Below, one piece after another: positions 16,089-24,969 of a stretch of 64,000 nucleotides of DNA. The DNA is from JAJECS01 sp965243625. Its GTDB lineage: Bacteria; Chloroflexota; UBA11872. Position 1 is the first letter of the stretch. The number at the start of each line of letters is the position of its first letter. The position numbers were made by a program, and so were the translations under genes. The notes under the pieces are model-generated. The model saw only the letters and a list, made by a program, of their open reading frames with translations. It did no database searches and was not told the origin of the DNA. Location: positions 1,178,001 through 1,242,000 of the forward strand of contig CBDEVI010000002.1 of the NCBI GenBank assembly GCA_965243625.1, read 5' to 3'.

Positions 16089-17030
16089 GTGGACGGCGAG
16101 CTGAAGATTTTTTCGGGAAGCAGCAATCGGGGCCTGGCCGCGCGCATTGCGAACACGCTCGGGCGCCCATTGGGCGAGGCCAGGGTCGAGCATTTCCCCG
16201 ACGGCGAGGCGGACATCCAGATCCTGGAGAACGTTCGCGGCACCGATGTCTTCGTCGTCCAGTCCACCTGCGCGCCGGTCGACCGAAACCTGATGCAACT
16301 GCTGATCATGATCGACGCGCTGCGGCGCGCCTCCGCCGGCCGCGTCACCGCGCTGATTCCCTATTTCGGCTACGCGCGCCAGGAAAAGAAGTCCACCGGG
16401 CGCGAACCGATCACCGCCAAGCTCGTCGCCAACATCCTCGAGGCGGCCGGCGTCTCGCGCATCGTCACACTCGATCTCCACGCGCCCGCGGTGCAGGGAT
16501 TCTTCGATATCCCGGTCGATCATCTGCTGGCCGCGCCGCTGCTGGCCGATGCCATCGATCGGATGCGGTTGACCCAGCCGGTCATCGTGTCACCCGACGC
16601 CGGCGGCGTGACCCGGGCACACGACTTCAGCCAGCGCGTTGCCGGCGCTCCCCTGGCCGTCGTCTTCAAGAACCGCACCGCGGCGGACAAGATCGAGCAC
16701 CTGCAGATCGTGGGAGAGGTCGAAGGACGCGACGCCATCATCGTGGACGACCAGGTCTCGACCGGCCACACGCTGGTCGAGGCTAGCGAGGCCCTTCGCG
16801 AACGGGGCGCGCGCAGCGTCTATGGCTGTGCGGTGCACCCGGTGTTCGCCGACGACGCGCTCGAGCGGATTCAGGACGCCCCGATCGAACGGCTCTTCAT
16901 CACGGACACGATTCCGATTGAAGACGGACTCATGAACGGCAAAATACAATTGGTCCACACGCACGAATTGTTCGGAGAGGCTGTCCGCCGGATTCACAAT
17001 GACGAATCCGTCACGGCCCTGTTCAAGTGA
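16089..17030 (+). CDS. prs: Ribose-phosphate pyrophosphokinase
   Basis: Makes PRPP from ribose-5-phosphate and ATP for nucleotide, NAD and amino acid synthesis. Family motifs: LKIFSGSSNRGLA, EHFPDGEADIQI, PYFGYARQEKKSTGREPITAK, VSPDAGGVTRA and the PRPP loop IVDDQVSTGHTL (one position, H, differs from the usual G). GTG at 16,089 is chosen because GGGGAGG lies at 16,077-16,083; an upstream in-frame start would overlap glmU by about 100 bases. It has 313 residues, normal length. It is tightly linked to glmU. The PRPP user nadC is in the window at 52,453. Confidence 0.93.
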   Translation: MDGELKIFSGSSNRGLAARIANTLGRPLGEARVEHFPDGEADIQILENVRGTDVFVVQSTCAPVDRNLMQLLIMIDALRRASAGRVTALIPYFGYARQEKKSTGREPITAKLVANILEAAGVSRIVTLDLHAPAVQGFFDIPVDHLLAAPLLADAIDRMRLTQPVIVSPDAGGVTRAHDFSQRVAGAPLAVVFKNRTAADKIEHLQIVGEVEGRDAIIVDDQVSTGHTLVEASEALRERGARSVYGCAVHPVFADDALERIQDAPIERLFITDTIPIEDGLMNGKIQLVHTHELFGEAVRRIHNDESVTALFK

Positions 17031-17137
17031 GAGCCCAAGCGTGGGGTATCGAGAGTGGGCGCGCGATCGCGGACCGCGCGGCACCCGAGGGCATACGCAC
17101 CCGTCAGTGCGGCGCCTGAACGAGGAGCGGATCCTTT

Positions 17138-18415
17138 TTGGATCCTGTTAGTTGGCTCGGTCTCGTCGGTATTTTCGTTCTGACCGGATTCTCAGCGCTC
17201 GCCAGCGCAAGCGAGAGCGCGCTCAATGAGACTGCCCGCACCGATCTCGAGCCGCCGGCGCCGGATGCTCCGGGCGCGGCGCGGCGGCGTCATGAGTTGC
17301 TGACGAATCGATTTCGATTCTGGGTCGGTCAGCGCCTGAGCGACACGGTGGTGATACTCGTATCGGCCACGCTCACGGCCACGCTCATGGCCGACGCCTT
17401 GACGGCCGTGGTTCCAAACCGCGCCGGGAGCGTGGTCCTGGCCATCGGCGCGCTCGCCGTGCTTCATGCGGGCTTGGCCCGGATCCTGCCGCGCATCCTG
17501 GCGCAGCGGTATCCCCGAACGTTGGCGGAACGGCTCACCATCGTCCCGTGGGTGATCTACGCGGCATCCCTCCCGGTTACCCGGCTCTTCGAAAAGCTGC
17601 TGAGCCCGGAGGAACAAGAAGCGTGGAAAGCGCCCGATCCGGAGGACGCCGCCGTCTTGAATGCCGTGGAAGCCGGCACGCGCGAGGGAACGATCGACGC
17701 CTACGACTCGGCGATGATCGCCAACGTCATCGAGCTCGGCGACCGCGTCGCGCGCCAGGTCATGACGCCCCGGCCCGACATCGTGGCCATGCAACGAACG
17801 CAGCCCGTGCGGACGGCGCTGGCGCTGGCCCACGAGCATGGCCTGTCGCGGCTTCCCGTGTACGACGACGACCTCGATTCCGTGATTGGCATCCTTCACG
17901 TCCGCGAGGCGAGCGCCGCGCTGCTGGACGGGCAGCCGCCGTCGGATCTTTCATCCCTCGTTCGTCCGGCGCTTTTCGTGCCGGAGATGCAGCGCGTCGA
18001 CCTGCTGTTGCGCGAGCTGCGAGCCCGCAACACCCACATGGCCATCGTGGTCAACGAACACGGCGAGACCGAGGGCCTGGTGACGATCGAGGATCTCCTG
18101 GAAGAAATCGTGGGCGAGATCGAGGATGAGTTCGACTCGCCCGAGGTCCACATCGAGCCCATGGGCGCCGGAGTCATCGAGACCGACGCCAGCGTTCTCA
18201 TCACCGAGGTCAACGAGGCCCTGGGCCTGGAGCTGGCCGCCGATGACGTCGACACGATCGGCGGCCTGGTCTACAACACGATGGGAGCGGTACCCAACCC
18301 GGGCGATTCCGTGGCCGTCGACGGCGCGGCGCTCGAGGTGCTCACCACGAAATCCAATCGGATTCTGCGCGTGCGGGTGCGCAAGATTCCCGTGGAGCCG
18401 GCTCATGGAGGCTGA
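17138..18415 (+). CDS. CNNM/CBS/CorC-domain membrane protein (first of three)
   Basis: Layout of the CNNM-HlyC/CorC family: N-terminal membrane domain (about 1-165, hydrophobic segments near 5-27, 72-90, 98-118, 140-155), CBS pair (about 185-310, with RQVMTPRPDIVAM and THMAIVVNEHGETEGLVTIEDLLEEIVGEIEDEFD) and the C-terminal CorC/HlyC domain (about 330-415). Homologs are implicated in magnesium or cobalt efflux. This copy lacks the GE-x2-PK motif of the membrane domain that both neighbours keep; the region reads LPRILAQRYP. TTG start with GAGGAG upstream. 425 residues. Confidence 0.85.
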   Translation: MDPVSWLGLVGIFVLTGFSALASASESALNETARTDLEPPAPDAPGAARRRHELLTNRFRFWVGQRLSDTVVILVSATLTATLMADALTAVVPNRAGSVVLAIGALAVLHAGLARILPRILAQRYPRTLAERLTIVPWVIYAASLPVTRLFEKLLSPEEQEAWKAPDPEDAAVLNAVEAGTREGTIDAYDSAMIANVIELGDRVARQVMTPRPDIVAMQRTQPVRTALALAHEHGLSRLPVYDDDLDSVIGILHVREASAALLDGQPPSDLSSLVRPALFVPEMQRVDLLLRELRARNTHMAIVVNEHGETEGLVTIEDLLEEIVGEIEDEFDSPEVHIEPMGAGVIETDASVLITEVNEALGLELAADDVDTIGGLVYNTMGAVPNPGDSVAVDGAALEVLTTKSNRILRVRVRKIPVEPAHGG

Positions 18416-18514
18416 CCAGCCTCCCGATACGGCGCTCGCCGTCGCCTGCCGCACACCAGGTGCCTGTCGGCGCCGCCGGTTCCGTCGGCCTAGGGCCACG
18501 CAGGGAACGCCGCT

Positions 18515-19822
18515 ATAGAAATCCTCGTCGGCCTCGCGGTGTTCGTGGTGCTCATCGCCATCAACGCGCTGTTCGCCGGAGGCCAGTTTGCGCTCATTGC
18601 GGTAGACCGCTATCGCATCGACGATTTGGCCAGCCGCAACGTCCGCGGCGCGCGTCCGGTGCAGCGAGCCCTGCGGACGCTTTCATTCCAGCTCTCAGGG
18701 GCCCAGCTGGGAATCACCATCAGCTCGCTGATCCTGGGCTGGGTCGTCGACGGCGCACTCTCGCCAATACTTCGGCCGCTCTTGGGCTGGCTGCCACCGG
18801 GGTCCATCGGCGCCGCCACCGCGGCAATCGCGCTTGTGCTGGCGACCGCCCTGCAAATGGTCTTCGGCGAGCTGGCGCCCAAGAACCTGGCCATTGCACG
18901 GCCCGCCCGCACCGCCGTCGTTTTCGTCCCGCCCGTGGTGCTCATCAACACCCTGGCGGGCCCCCTCATCCGCTTCCTGAACGCGGCGGCCAACTGGTCC
19001 ATGCAGCGCGTGGGGATTCAGCCGCGCGAGGAGCTCCCCGGCGTCGAGTCGCTCGAGGAGCTCCGGAGCACGCTCCGGTGGGCGGCGCTGGAGGGTGAGA
19101 TCGAGGGCGTCGAGCACACGCTGCTCGACCGGGCGCTCAGCCTGCGCGACCGCGCCGCGCGCGACGTCCAGGTCCCCCGCTCGTCAGTCGTCTCGCTGGC
19201 CGGCAACGCCACCTACGCGGACTTGATCGAGGCGGCGCGGGACACCGGACACTCGCGCTTCCCCATCCAGGACGCCGACGGCTCGGGATTCGCGGCCATC
19301 GCGCACGTGAAGGACGCCTTGCGGGTCGGGGCGGAGGATCGCGCGGGAACAGCCCTTGCGCCAAGCAGCCAACCGCTGGTCGTAGTCCCCGAGTCCGCCG
19401 ACTTGCACAGCCTGCTGATCGAACTGCAACGGCAGGGTCAAACCATGGCCATCGTGCTCGACGAGTTTGGCAACGAATCCGGCATCGTCACCATCGAGGA
19501 CATCGTGGAAGAGGTGCTGGGCGAGATCGAGGACGAGTACGACCCCCCAGCCGTGCGGCTGGCGACGCCAACCGGCACCGGGGTGTATGAAGCGGACGGA
19601 CGCATTCGGGGACTCGAGCTACTCGAAGCCACCGGATTCGAAATGCCCGAAGGCCGCTATGACACCTTGGCGGGGCTGTTGATCATGCGCTTCCAGCGAG
19701 TGCCGGACGTTGGCGACCGCGTTGAAATCGACGGCTGGCGCTTTCAGGTTCTCGAAATGGACGGGCCGCGCATCGCGCAGGTTCTGCTCACCTCGCCGGC
19801 TCGCCTGCGGGGTCGCGCATGA
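18515..19822 (+). CDS. CNNM/CBS/CorC-domain membrane protein (second of three), probable AUA start
   Basis: Same family and domain order as its neighbours. The membrane domain carries FGELAPKNLAIARP, the CBS pair ends GNESGIVTIEDIVEEVLGEI, and a CorC/HlyC domain follows. The first legal start, GTG at 18,539, would begin inside the first membrane helix (VFVVLIAINALF). The frame is open further upstream, and ATA at 18,515 gives M-EILVGLAV, the usual family N-terminus, 8 bases after AGGGA (18,502-18,506). If AUA is not used, the gene is 18,539-19,822 (427 residues). Its stop overlaps the start of the third copy. Confidence 0.82.
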   Translation: MEILVGLAVFVVLIAINALFAGGQFALIAVDRYRIDDLASRNVRGARPVQRALRTLSFQLSGAQLGITISSLILGWVVDGALSPILRPLLGWLPPGSIGAATAAIALVLATALQMVFGELAPKNLAIARPARTAVVFVPPVVLINTLAGPLIRFLNAAANWSMQRVGIQPREELPGVESLEELRSTLRWAALEGEIEGVEHTLLDRALSLRDRAARDVQVPRSSVVSLAGNATYADLIEAARDTGHSRFPIQDADGSGFAAIAHVKDALRVGAEDRAGTALAPSSQPLVVVPESADLHSLLIELQRQGQTMAIVLDEFGNESGIVTIEDIVEEVLGEIEDEYDPPAVRLATPTGTGVYEADGRIRGLELLEATGFEMPEGRYDTLAGLLIMRFQRVPDVGDRVEIDGWRFQVLEMDGPRIAQVLLTSPARLRGRA

Positions 19823-21150
19823 ACGGCGTGTTTCTCCTCGCGGCGGTGCTGCTGCTCGCCGTGAACGCCTTCATGGTCGCGGCGGAAGTGGCCATCACCG
19901 CGGCCGCCGGACGACGCTCGGCCATCGAGGCCGAGGCCGCGCGGGGTGGCTATCGCGCGCGACTGGCCAGCACGTCGCTGCGCGAGCTCGCCTTCATGCT
20001 TACCGGCGCGCAATTCGGGATCACCCTGGCCTCGCTGGGACTTGGATTCGTGGCGGAACCGGCCATCGCCGACTTGATCGTCCACGCGGTGGGCGACCAC
20101 ATCGACATTCCCGAAAACGTGGTCCACGTCATTGCCTCTGCCTTCGCCCTCACGCTGGTCGTCTTTCTCCACATGGTGCTCGGCGAGATGGCGCCCAAGA
20201 ACATCGCGATTGCGGAGCCGATCCGAACCATGCTGTGGGTGGCGCTGCCCTACCGGGCCTACGCCAACGCGATTCGGCCCGTGCTATGGGTCCTCAACGG
20301 CATGGCAAACCTGGTGCTTCGCGCATTCGGCATCGCCCCGCGCGAGGAGCTGCGAGCGCGCTACACGGTGTCGCAGATCGCCGAGATGCTGTCGGCCTTG
20401 CGCCGCATCGAGGCAATCGATATATCCGACTATCGGCTGGCACAAGGCGCGATTGGGCTCGAATCGCGCAAGGCCCGCGACATCATGCTGCCGCGATCAT
20501 CGGTCGAGACCGTGCCCGCCACGGCAACCGTTCGCGAGATCGAGGCCCTTGCCGCTGAAACGGGGCACTCCCGGCTGCCCGTGCTCGGCAGTCAACCGGA
20601 CGACTTTCGGGGATTCGTGCACATCAAAGACCTGCTGACGCGCACCGACCTGCGTCCGTCGTCGCCGCTGCCGTCCGCCATGATTCGCCCATTGCCGGTG
20701 GTGCCCGAGACCGCCACGCTGGGCGCGCTGCTGCTCGACATGCGCCGCCGGCGCAGCCATATGGTGCTCGCCATTGACGAGCACGGCAGTCCGGCGGGCG
20801 TCGTGGCCCTGGAGGATCTGCTCGAAGAGCTGGTGGGCGAGATCGCCGACGAGTTCGATCGGCAGGCCCATCTGCCGTCGGTCCAGCCCGGACGTGTTGT
20901 CGTGGCCGGCAGCCTGCGTCCAGCCGACCTCGAGGACCGGACGGGCCTGCAGCTTCCTGAGGGTCCCTATTCCACAGTCGCCGGCTACGTCATGCTGCAG
21001 CTCGGCGCCATGCCCCGCGTCGGGCAATCGGTGAAGCACGACGGGTGGCAACTCCACGTGCGCCGCATGCAGGGTCCGCGCGTGGCGGAAATCGAGCTCG
21101 TGCCTCCGACAACGACCTCGGAGGCTGACGATGGCGCTGATTCCTCGTGA
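19819..21150 (+). CDS. CNNM/CBS/CorC-domain membrane protein (third of three)
   Basis: 443 residues. A membrane domain (hydrophobic at about 3-20, 55-75, 95-120, 130-150) carries LGEMAPKNIAIAEP, the CNNM motif. A CBS pair runs from about 215 to 340 (KARDIMLPRSSVETV, SHMVLAIDEHGSPAGVVALEDLLEELVGEI). A C-terminal CorC/HlyC domain ends near 430. The ATG overlaps the previous stop as ATGA, so the second and third copies are translationally coupled. Closest in layout to copy 2. Likely a divalent-cation transporter or its regulator; the substrate cannot be read from sequence. Confidence 0.87.
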   Translation: MNGVFLLAAVLLLAVNAFMVAAEVAITAAAGRRSAIEAEAARGGYRARLASTSLRELAFMLTGAQFGITLASLGLGFVAEPAIADLIVHAVGDHIDIPENVVHVIASAFALTLVVFLHMVLGEMAPKNIAIAEPIRTMLWVALPYRAYANAIRPVLWVLNGMANLVLRAFGIAPREELRARYTVSQIAEMLSALRRIEAIDISDYRLAQGAIGLESRKARDIMLPRSSVETVPATATVREIEALAAETGHSRLPVLGSQPDDFRGFVHIKDLLTRTDLRPSSPLPSAMIRPLPVVPETATLGALLLDMRRRRSHMVLAIDEHGSPAGVVALEDLLEELVGEIADEFDRQAHLPSVQPGRVVVAGSLRPADLEDRTGLQLPEGPYSTVAGYVMLQLGAMPRVGQSVKHDGWQLHVRRMQGPRVAEIELVPPTTTSEADDGADSS

Positions 21151-21194
21151 CGACAGCCATTGCTCGCAGAACTGCCGCCGCTTAGGCTGAAGCC

Positions 21195-21977
21195 ATGCCG
21201 GAAATGGGACGCTCGCAAACCTATCGCGCCGAGGGCATCGTGCTGGGTCGGCGCGACCTGGGAGACGCCGACCGCATTGTCACGCTTTTCACCCGCGAGT
21301 TTGGACGACGCCGCCTGGTCGCGCGCGGCTCGCGGCGGCCGGCCAGCCACCTGGCGCCCAGTATCGAGCTCTTCAACCGCGTCCGCATCCTGGGTGTCGT
21401 GGGCTCGTCCCTCGACATCCTGTCGCAGGTCGAGGAGTTGGAGTCGCACCCGCGGTTGCGGACCGATTTGGCGGCCTTTGCCGCCGCGGGGTGGTCCGTT
21501 GAGTTGCTCGACGGTTTGAGTGAGGACAACGAGCCGTCGCTCGACGCCTACGACGCCGTACTCACGTTTCTGCGTGGACTCGACCTGAGCAGCGACCCGC
21601 CGGAGCTTTGGTTAACGGCGTTGGCGCTCATCCTCTTGCAAGTGCACGGCTACTCACCCGAGCTAAGCCGCTGCACCACGTGCGGACAACCGCTGCAACC
21701 CGGCGACCATCGCTTCGCCAGCGCGGCGGGAGGCGTGGTTTGCCGGATCGACAGCCGCGAACATGAATCACGGCCCCTGAGCGTGCCGGCGCTCAAGGTG
21801 CTGCGCTTTCTCGCCCGCGAGGGGTTTCACGCCGCCTCGCGTGTGCAGGTTGACGCCGCCGTGCGCACCGAGGTTCGAGACATCCTGCGGGCCTACTCGT
21901 CAACAATTCTCGAACGCGATGTGAAGTCCGCGCGCATGCTGACGCCGGCGGCGCCTGGGAAGCTGGCGTCACGCTGA
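21195..21977 (+). CDS. recO: DNA repair protein RecO
   Basis: Recombination mediator that loads RecA onto SSB-coated gaps with RecR. The N-terminal OB fold is clear (YRAEGIVLGRRDLGDADRIVTLFTREFGRRRLVARGSR in outline), followed by a helical domain. The zinc site has only the first CxxC (CTTCGQ), then a single VVCR where many homologs have a second CxxC, so zinc binding may be partial or lost. It has 260 residues and an ATG start. It sits before glyS, a neighbour relation also seen in Firmicutes and Chloroflexi. Confidence 0.88.
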   Translation: MPEMGRSQTYRAEGIVLGRRDLGDADRIVTLFTREFGRRRLVARGSRRPASHLAPSIELFNRVRILGVVGSSLDILSQVEELESHPRLRTDLAAFAAAGWSVELLDGLSEDNEPSLDAYDAVLTFLRGLDLSSDPPELWLTALALILLQVHGYSPELSRCTTCGQPLQPGDHRFASAAGGVVCRIDSREHESRPLSVPALKVLRFLAREGFHAASRVQVDAAVRTEVRDILRAYSSTILERDVKSARMLTPAAPGKLASR

Positions 21978-22035
21978 CCGGCCTCACGCATGGCGCGACC
22001 CGCCGCGGGTCGTTGCCGAATCGGAAGGACTAGCG

Positions 22036-23340
22036 ATGGCTGCGCCGGACCTCGACACCCTGGTCGCTCTTGCCAAGCGACGCGGATTCGTATTCGGGAG
22101 CTCCGAGATCTACGGCGGGTTCGCCAGCACCTGGGACTACGGACCGCTGGGCGCCGAGCTAATTCGCAACATCAAGGAGGCCTGGTGGCGGCGCGTGGTG
22201 ATGGCCCGCGAGGACGTGGTGGGCCTGAACGCCTCGATCCTCATGCACCCGCGGGTCTGGGAGGCTTCCGGGCACGTCGAAAACTTCAACGACCCCCTGG
22301 TCGAATGCCCCGAGTGCCGCCGCCGATTTCGCCTGGATGACGTGCCGGACGGCGTGTGCCCGCATGACGGCTCGACGCTCACCGATCCGCGACGATTCAA
22401 CACCATGTTCAGCACGCAAGTCGGTCCGGTCGAGGAGTCGGCCGCAACGGCTTACCTCCGGCCCGAAACGGCCCAGGCGATCTTCGTGAACTTCAAGAAC
22501 GTCCTCGACTCAACGCGCGTGCGGCTGCCCTTCGGGATTGGCCAAATCGGCAAGGCCTTCCGCAACGAGATCACCACGGGCAACTTCATCTTCCGCAGCC
22601 GCGAGTTCGAGCAGATGGAGCTGGAGTATTTCGTGGAGCCCGGGCAGGACGCGGCCGCTTACCAAGAATGGATCGATGAACGCCTGGCCTGGTGGCAGGA
22701 GTTCGGGCTGGATTCCAGCCGTCTTCGGCTGCGCCCGCACGGCGATGACGAGCTTTCGCACTACTCGAAGGGCACCACCGACATCGAGTACGAGTTCCCC
22801 TTCGGCTGGGGTGAGCTCGAAGGCATCGCCAACCGCACCGATTTCGACCTCGCACGCCACGCCGAGGCTAGCGGCGAGACGCTCACCGTATTCGACGAAT
22901 CCTCCAAGTCGCACGTTCGGCCCTACGTCATCGAGCCGGCGAGCGGCGTCGACCGTGCGGCGTTGGCATTCCTGGCCGACGCCTACACCGAGCAGGAGGT
23001 ACGCGGCGAGAAGCGAGTCTTCCTGAACCTGGACCCGCGCCTGGCGCCCATCAAGGCCGCCATCTTTCCGCTGGCGCGCAACAAGCCCGACCTGGTCAAG
23101 CTCGCACGCGACCTTCGAGCGCGCCTGGCCGCGTCGTGGCCGGTCTTCTACGACGCCGGCGGGTCAATTGGACGGCGCTATGCCCGCCAGGACGAAGCCG
23201 GCACGCCTTTCGGCATCACCGTCGACTACGACTCGTTGGACGACCACGCCGTGACCGTCCGTCATCGCGACACGATGGACCAGGACCGCGTGGCCGTAGA
23301 CGACCTGCACGGCTTCTTGGCCGAGCGGCTGGCCTGGTAG
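22036..23340 (+). CDS. glyS: Glycyl-tRNA synthetase, alpha2 dimer type
   Basis: Class II synthetase that charges tRNA-Gly; a tRNA-Gly(CCC) lies in this window at 50,668. It is the single-chain eukaryote/archaea-like type rather than the alpha2beta2 type. Signatures: FGSSEIYGGFASTWDYGPLG at the N-terminus, TAYLRPETAQAIFVNF (motif 2 region), GIGQIGKAFRNEITTGNFIFRSREFEQMELEYF and a C-terminal anticodon-binding domain. It has 434 residues, about family length. GGAAGG precedes the ATG at good spacing. It is probably in one transcript with recO and the CDP-alcohol phosphatidyltransferase. Confidence 0.94.
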   Translation: MAAPDLDTLVALAKRRGFVFGSSEIYGGFASTWDYGPLGAELIRNIKEAWWRRVVMAREDVVGLNASILMHPRVWEASGHVENFNDPLVECPECRRRFRLDDVPDGVCPHDGSTLTDPRRFNTMFSTQVGPVEESAATAYLRPETAQAIFVNFKNVLDSTRVRLPFGIGQIGKAFRNEITTGNFIFRSREFEQMELEYFVEPGQDAAAYQEWIDERLAWWQEFGLDSSRLRLRPHGDDELSHYSKGTTDIEYEFPFGWGELEGIANRTDFDLARHAEASGETLTVFDESSKSHVRPYVIEPASGVDRAALAFLADAYTEQEVRGEKRVFLNLDPRLAPIKAAIFPLARNKPDLVKLARDLRARLAASWPVFYDAGGSIGRRYARQDEAGTPFGITVDYDSLDDHAVTVRHRDTMDQDRVAVDDLHGFLAERLAW

Positions 23341-23346
23341 GCGGTC

Positions 23347-23985
23347 GTGGACGCCCAGGGCGGTCAGCCGGCGGCCGGGTCCTACTCGCGGGCCGAACGA
23401 ATCATCCTGGGGCCGTTTCGCCGCGGAATGGCGGTCGTCCTTGCGCCGGTGGTGGCTGCGCTCGCTCGGCTCGGCGTACCGCCGACGGCGGTGTCGCTGA
23501 GCCAGATTCCCATCGGATTCGCCGCCGCGGCCCTCATCCTGCACGCGCCGCGCGTGGCGCTGGGGCTGTTCGTGGGCACGCTGCTGCTGGATGCCATCGA
23601 CGGCGCGCTGGCGCGAAAAACTGGCCGTGAGTCGCCGTTCGGCGCCCTGGCCGACCAGGTTTCCGACCACATCCGCGAGATCACGTTCGTCGGCGGTCTG
23701 GTCGCCGCCGGCGCGATGCGGGGCGAAATCGGCGTGGCCTACGCCCTGCTCTATCCGCTGGTGAACTTCATGCTCTACGCCGCCAATCGCTACGGTGCCG
23801 ACGTGCCGCTGGCGGTCAAGACGTGGATGTCGTTCTACCCGTTTCTGCTCATCTACCTGGCGTTCGAGATCAACTGGCTGGACTATGCCGGCGCCGTGTC
23901 CGCCGGATTCATGGCCGCGACGTCGATCACGGCGTTGGTGCTCATGCGGCACCGGATGAATGCCAATGACCTGTCGCCCGACTAG
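23347..23985 (+). CDS. CDP-alcohol phosphatidyltransferase
   Basis: Membrane enzyme that transfers a phosphatidyl group from a CDP-lipid to an alcohol. The family motif is complete: D-x2-DG-x2-AR-x8-G-x3-D-x3-D, read as DAIDGALARK, then GRESPFG, then ALADQVSD. About six hydrophobic segments lie over 212 residues. The acceptor (glycerol-3-phosphate, inositol phosphate or other) cannot be set from sequence alone. GTG start 6 bases after the glyS stop, with a weak ribosome binding site. It is convergent with the downstream lipoprotein gene. Confidence 0.86.
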   Translation: MDAQGGQPAAGSYSRAERIILGPFRRGMAVVLAPVVAALARLGVPPTAVSLSQIPIGFAAAALILHAPRVALGLFVGTLLLDAIDGALARKTGRESPFGALADQVSDHIREITFVGGLVAAGAMRGEIGVAYALLYPLVNFMLYAANRYGADVPLAVKTWMSFYPFLLIYLAFEINWLDYAGAVSAGFMAATSITALVLMRHRMNANDLSPD

Positions 23986-24067
23986 TGCACGGCCGTTCCA
24001 CCGTCGAAACTGATTGACAGCTCGGTGACGTAGGGGGCGTCGTCCGACGCCTCCACGACGGCCGCGT

Positions 24068-24955
24068 TCAGCCCTCGGGCCGTTGGCCTCCGGCAGTGTC
24101 CACCACCCACTGCCACGGCCGATAGCGTTGAACCGGCGCATCCGGGTGGGCGCCGTCCCAGACGATGACCAGCGGCGGACCGAGCCGGTCCAGGGGCGGA
24201 AACTGGAACCAGCCGCGCTCGACCGCCCCCGCTTCCACCCGGCCGCGCGGCGGCGGGACGCCGTGCCCGGTGGGAAATACCGCGCGGAACTCGACCTCGC
24301 CTCGCTGCACCCGCACTCCCGTGCCGATGGCGCTGATCGTCTCGTCGCTCCGGTTGTCCACGGCGAACAGGAGCCGGGTTTCCTCCGCCGCGAACTCGAT
24401 TCGCTCCAGCGTCACGCGAATATCGACCTGGGTGAGCGTCTGTCCAACATCGACCACCCACACCGCCGGACGAATGCCGAGCCGATCGGTGATCGTGAGC
24501 GCCGTCACGCGGACGCGAGGGATGAGCGCCTCGCGGCCATCCGGATAGGTGTGCGGCTCGCTGCCCTCCACAACGCCGCGCACGACAACGAACGCGTTCG
24601 CCTCGAGCTCCGGCGGCGCCCCCTGGATGACAAATGCCGTCGGCAGATCGTCGTTGTCGAAGTCGACCCACACGAGGAATGCCGTCTCGTCGCCATCCGG
24701 GACACTGGCAACGTCGAACACCCAGCCGCGCAGCTCCACCTCTCGGCCCACGATCCCGGCGGCGTCCGGGTGCGAGACCATCCAGTCGCTGTTGGTGAGC
24801 GGCGATTGCCCGGCCAGGGGGGTCGCGGTCGCCGCCGGCTCGTCGCCAGTCATTCCGCACCCAGCGAGCAGGACGACGCCGGCGGCGAGCCCCGCCAACA
24901 ACGCCATGCACGCCGCGCTCCGGCCGGTCATACTGCGGCGATTGAGCACCGGCAT
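24068..24955 (-). CDS. Lipoprotein of unknown function, possible 3' frameshift
   Basis: A signal peptide with lipobox (LLAGLAAGVVLLAGC) places the mature protein on the outer face of the membrane. After a short linker with TATPLAGQ, the body contains two regions rich in beta-strand patterns (REVELRGWVFDV, NAFVVVRGVVEG), consistent with OB-like or beta-sandwich folds. No family could be named. The start is put at MPVLNRRS (24,955); an upstream start would overlap the divergent oxidoreductase. The frame stops at 24,068, but a protein-like tail (VVEASDDAPYVTELSIS) continues in the -1 frame to 23,982. One extra G near 24,071 would join them and add about 28 residues. Confidence 0.65.
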   Translation of the reverse strand: MPVLNRRSMTGRSAACMALLAGLAAGVVLLAGCGMTGDEPAATATPLAGQSPLTNSDWMVSHPDAAGIVGREVELRGWVFDVASVPDGDETAFLVWVDFDNDDLPTAFVIQGAPPELEANAFVVVRGVVEGSEPHTYPDGREALIPRVRVTALTITDRLGIRPAVWVVDVGQTLTQVDIRVTLERIEFAAEETRLLFAVDNRSDETISAIGTGVRVQRGEVEFRAVFPTGHGVPPPRGRVEAGAVERGWFQFPPLDRLGPPLVIVWDGAHPDAPVQRYRPWQWVVDTAGGQRPEG

Positions 24956-24969
24956 CTCCAGGAGGCGCC

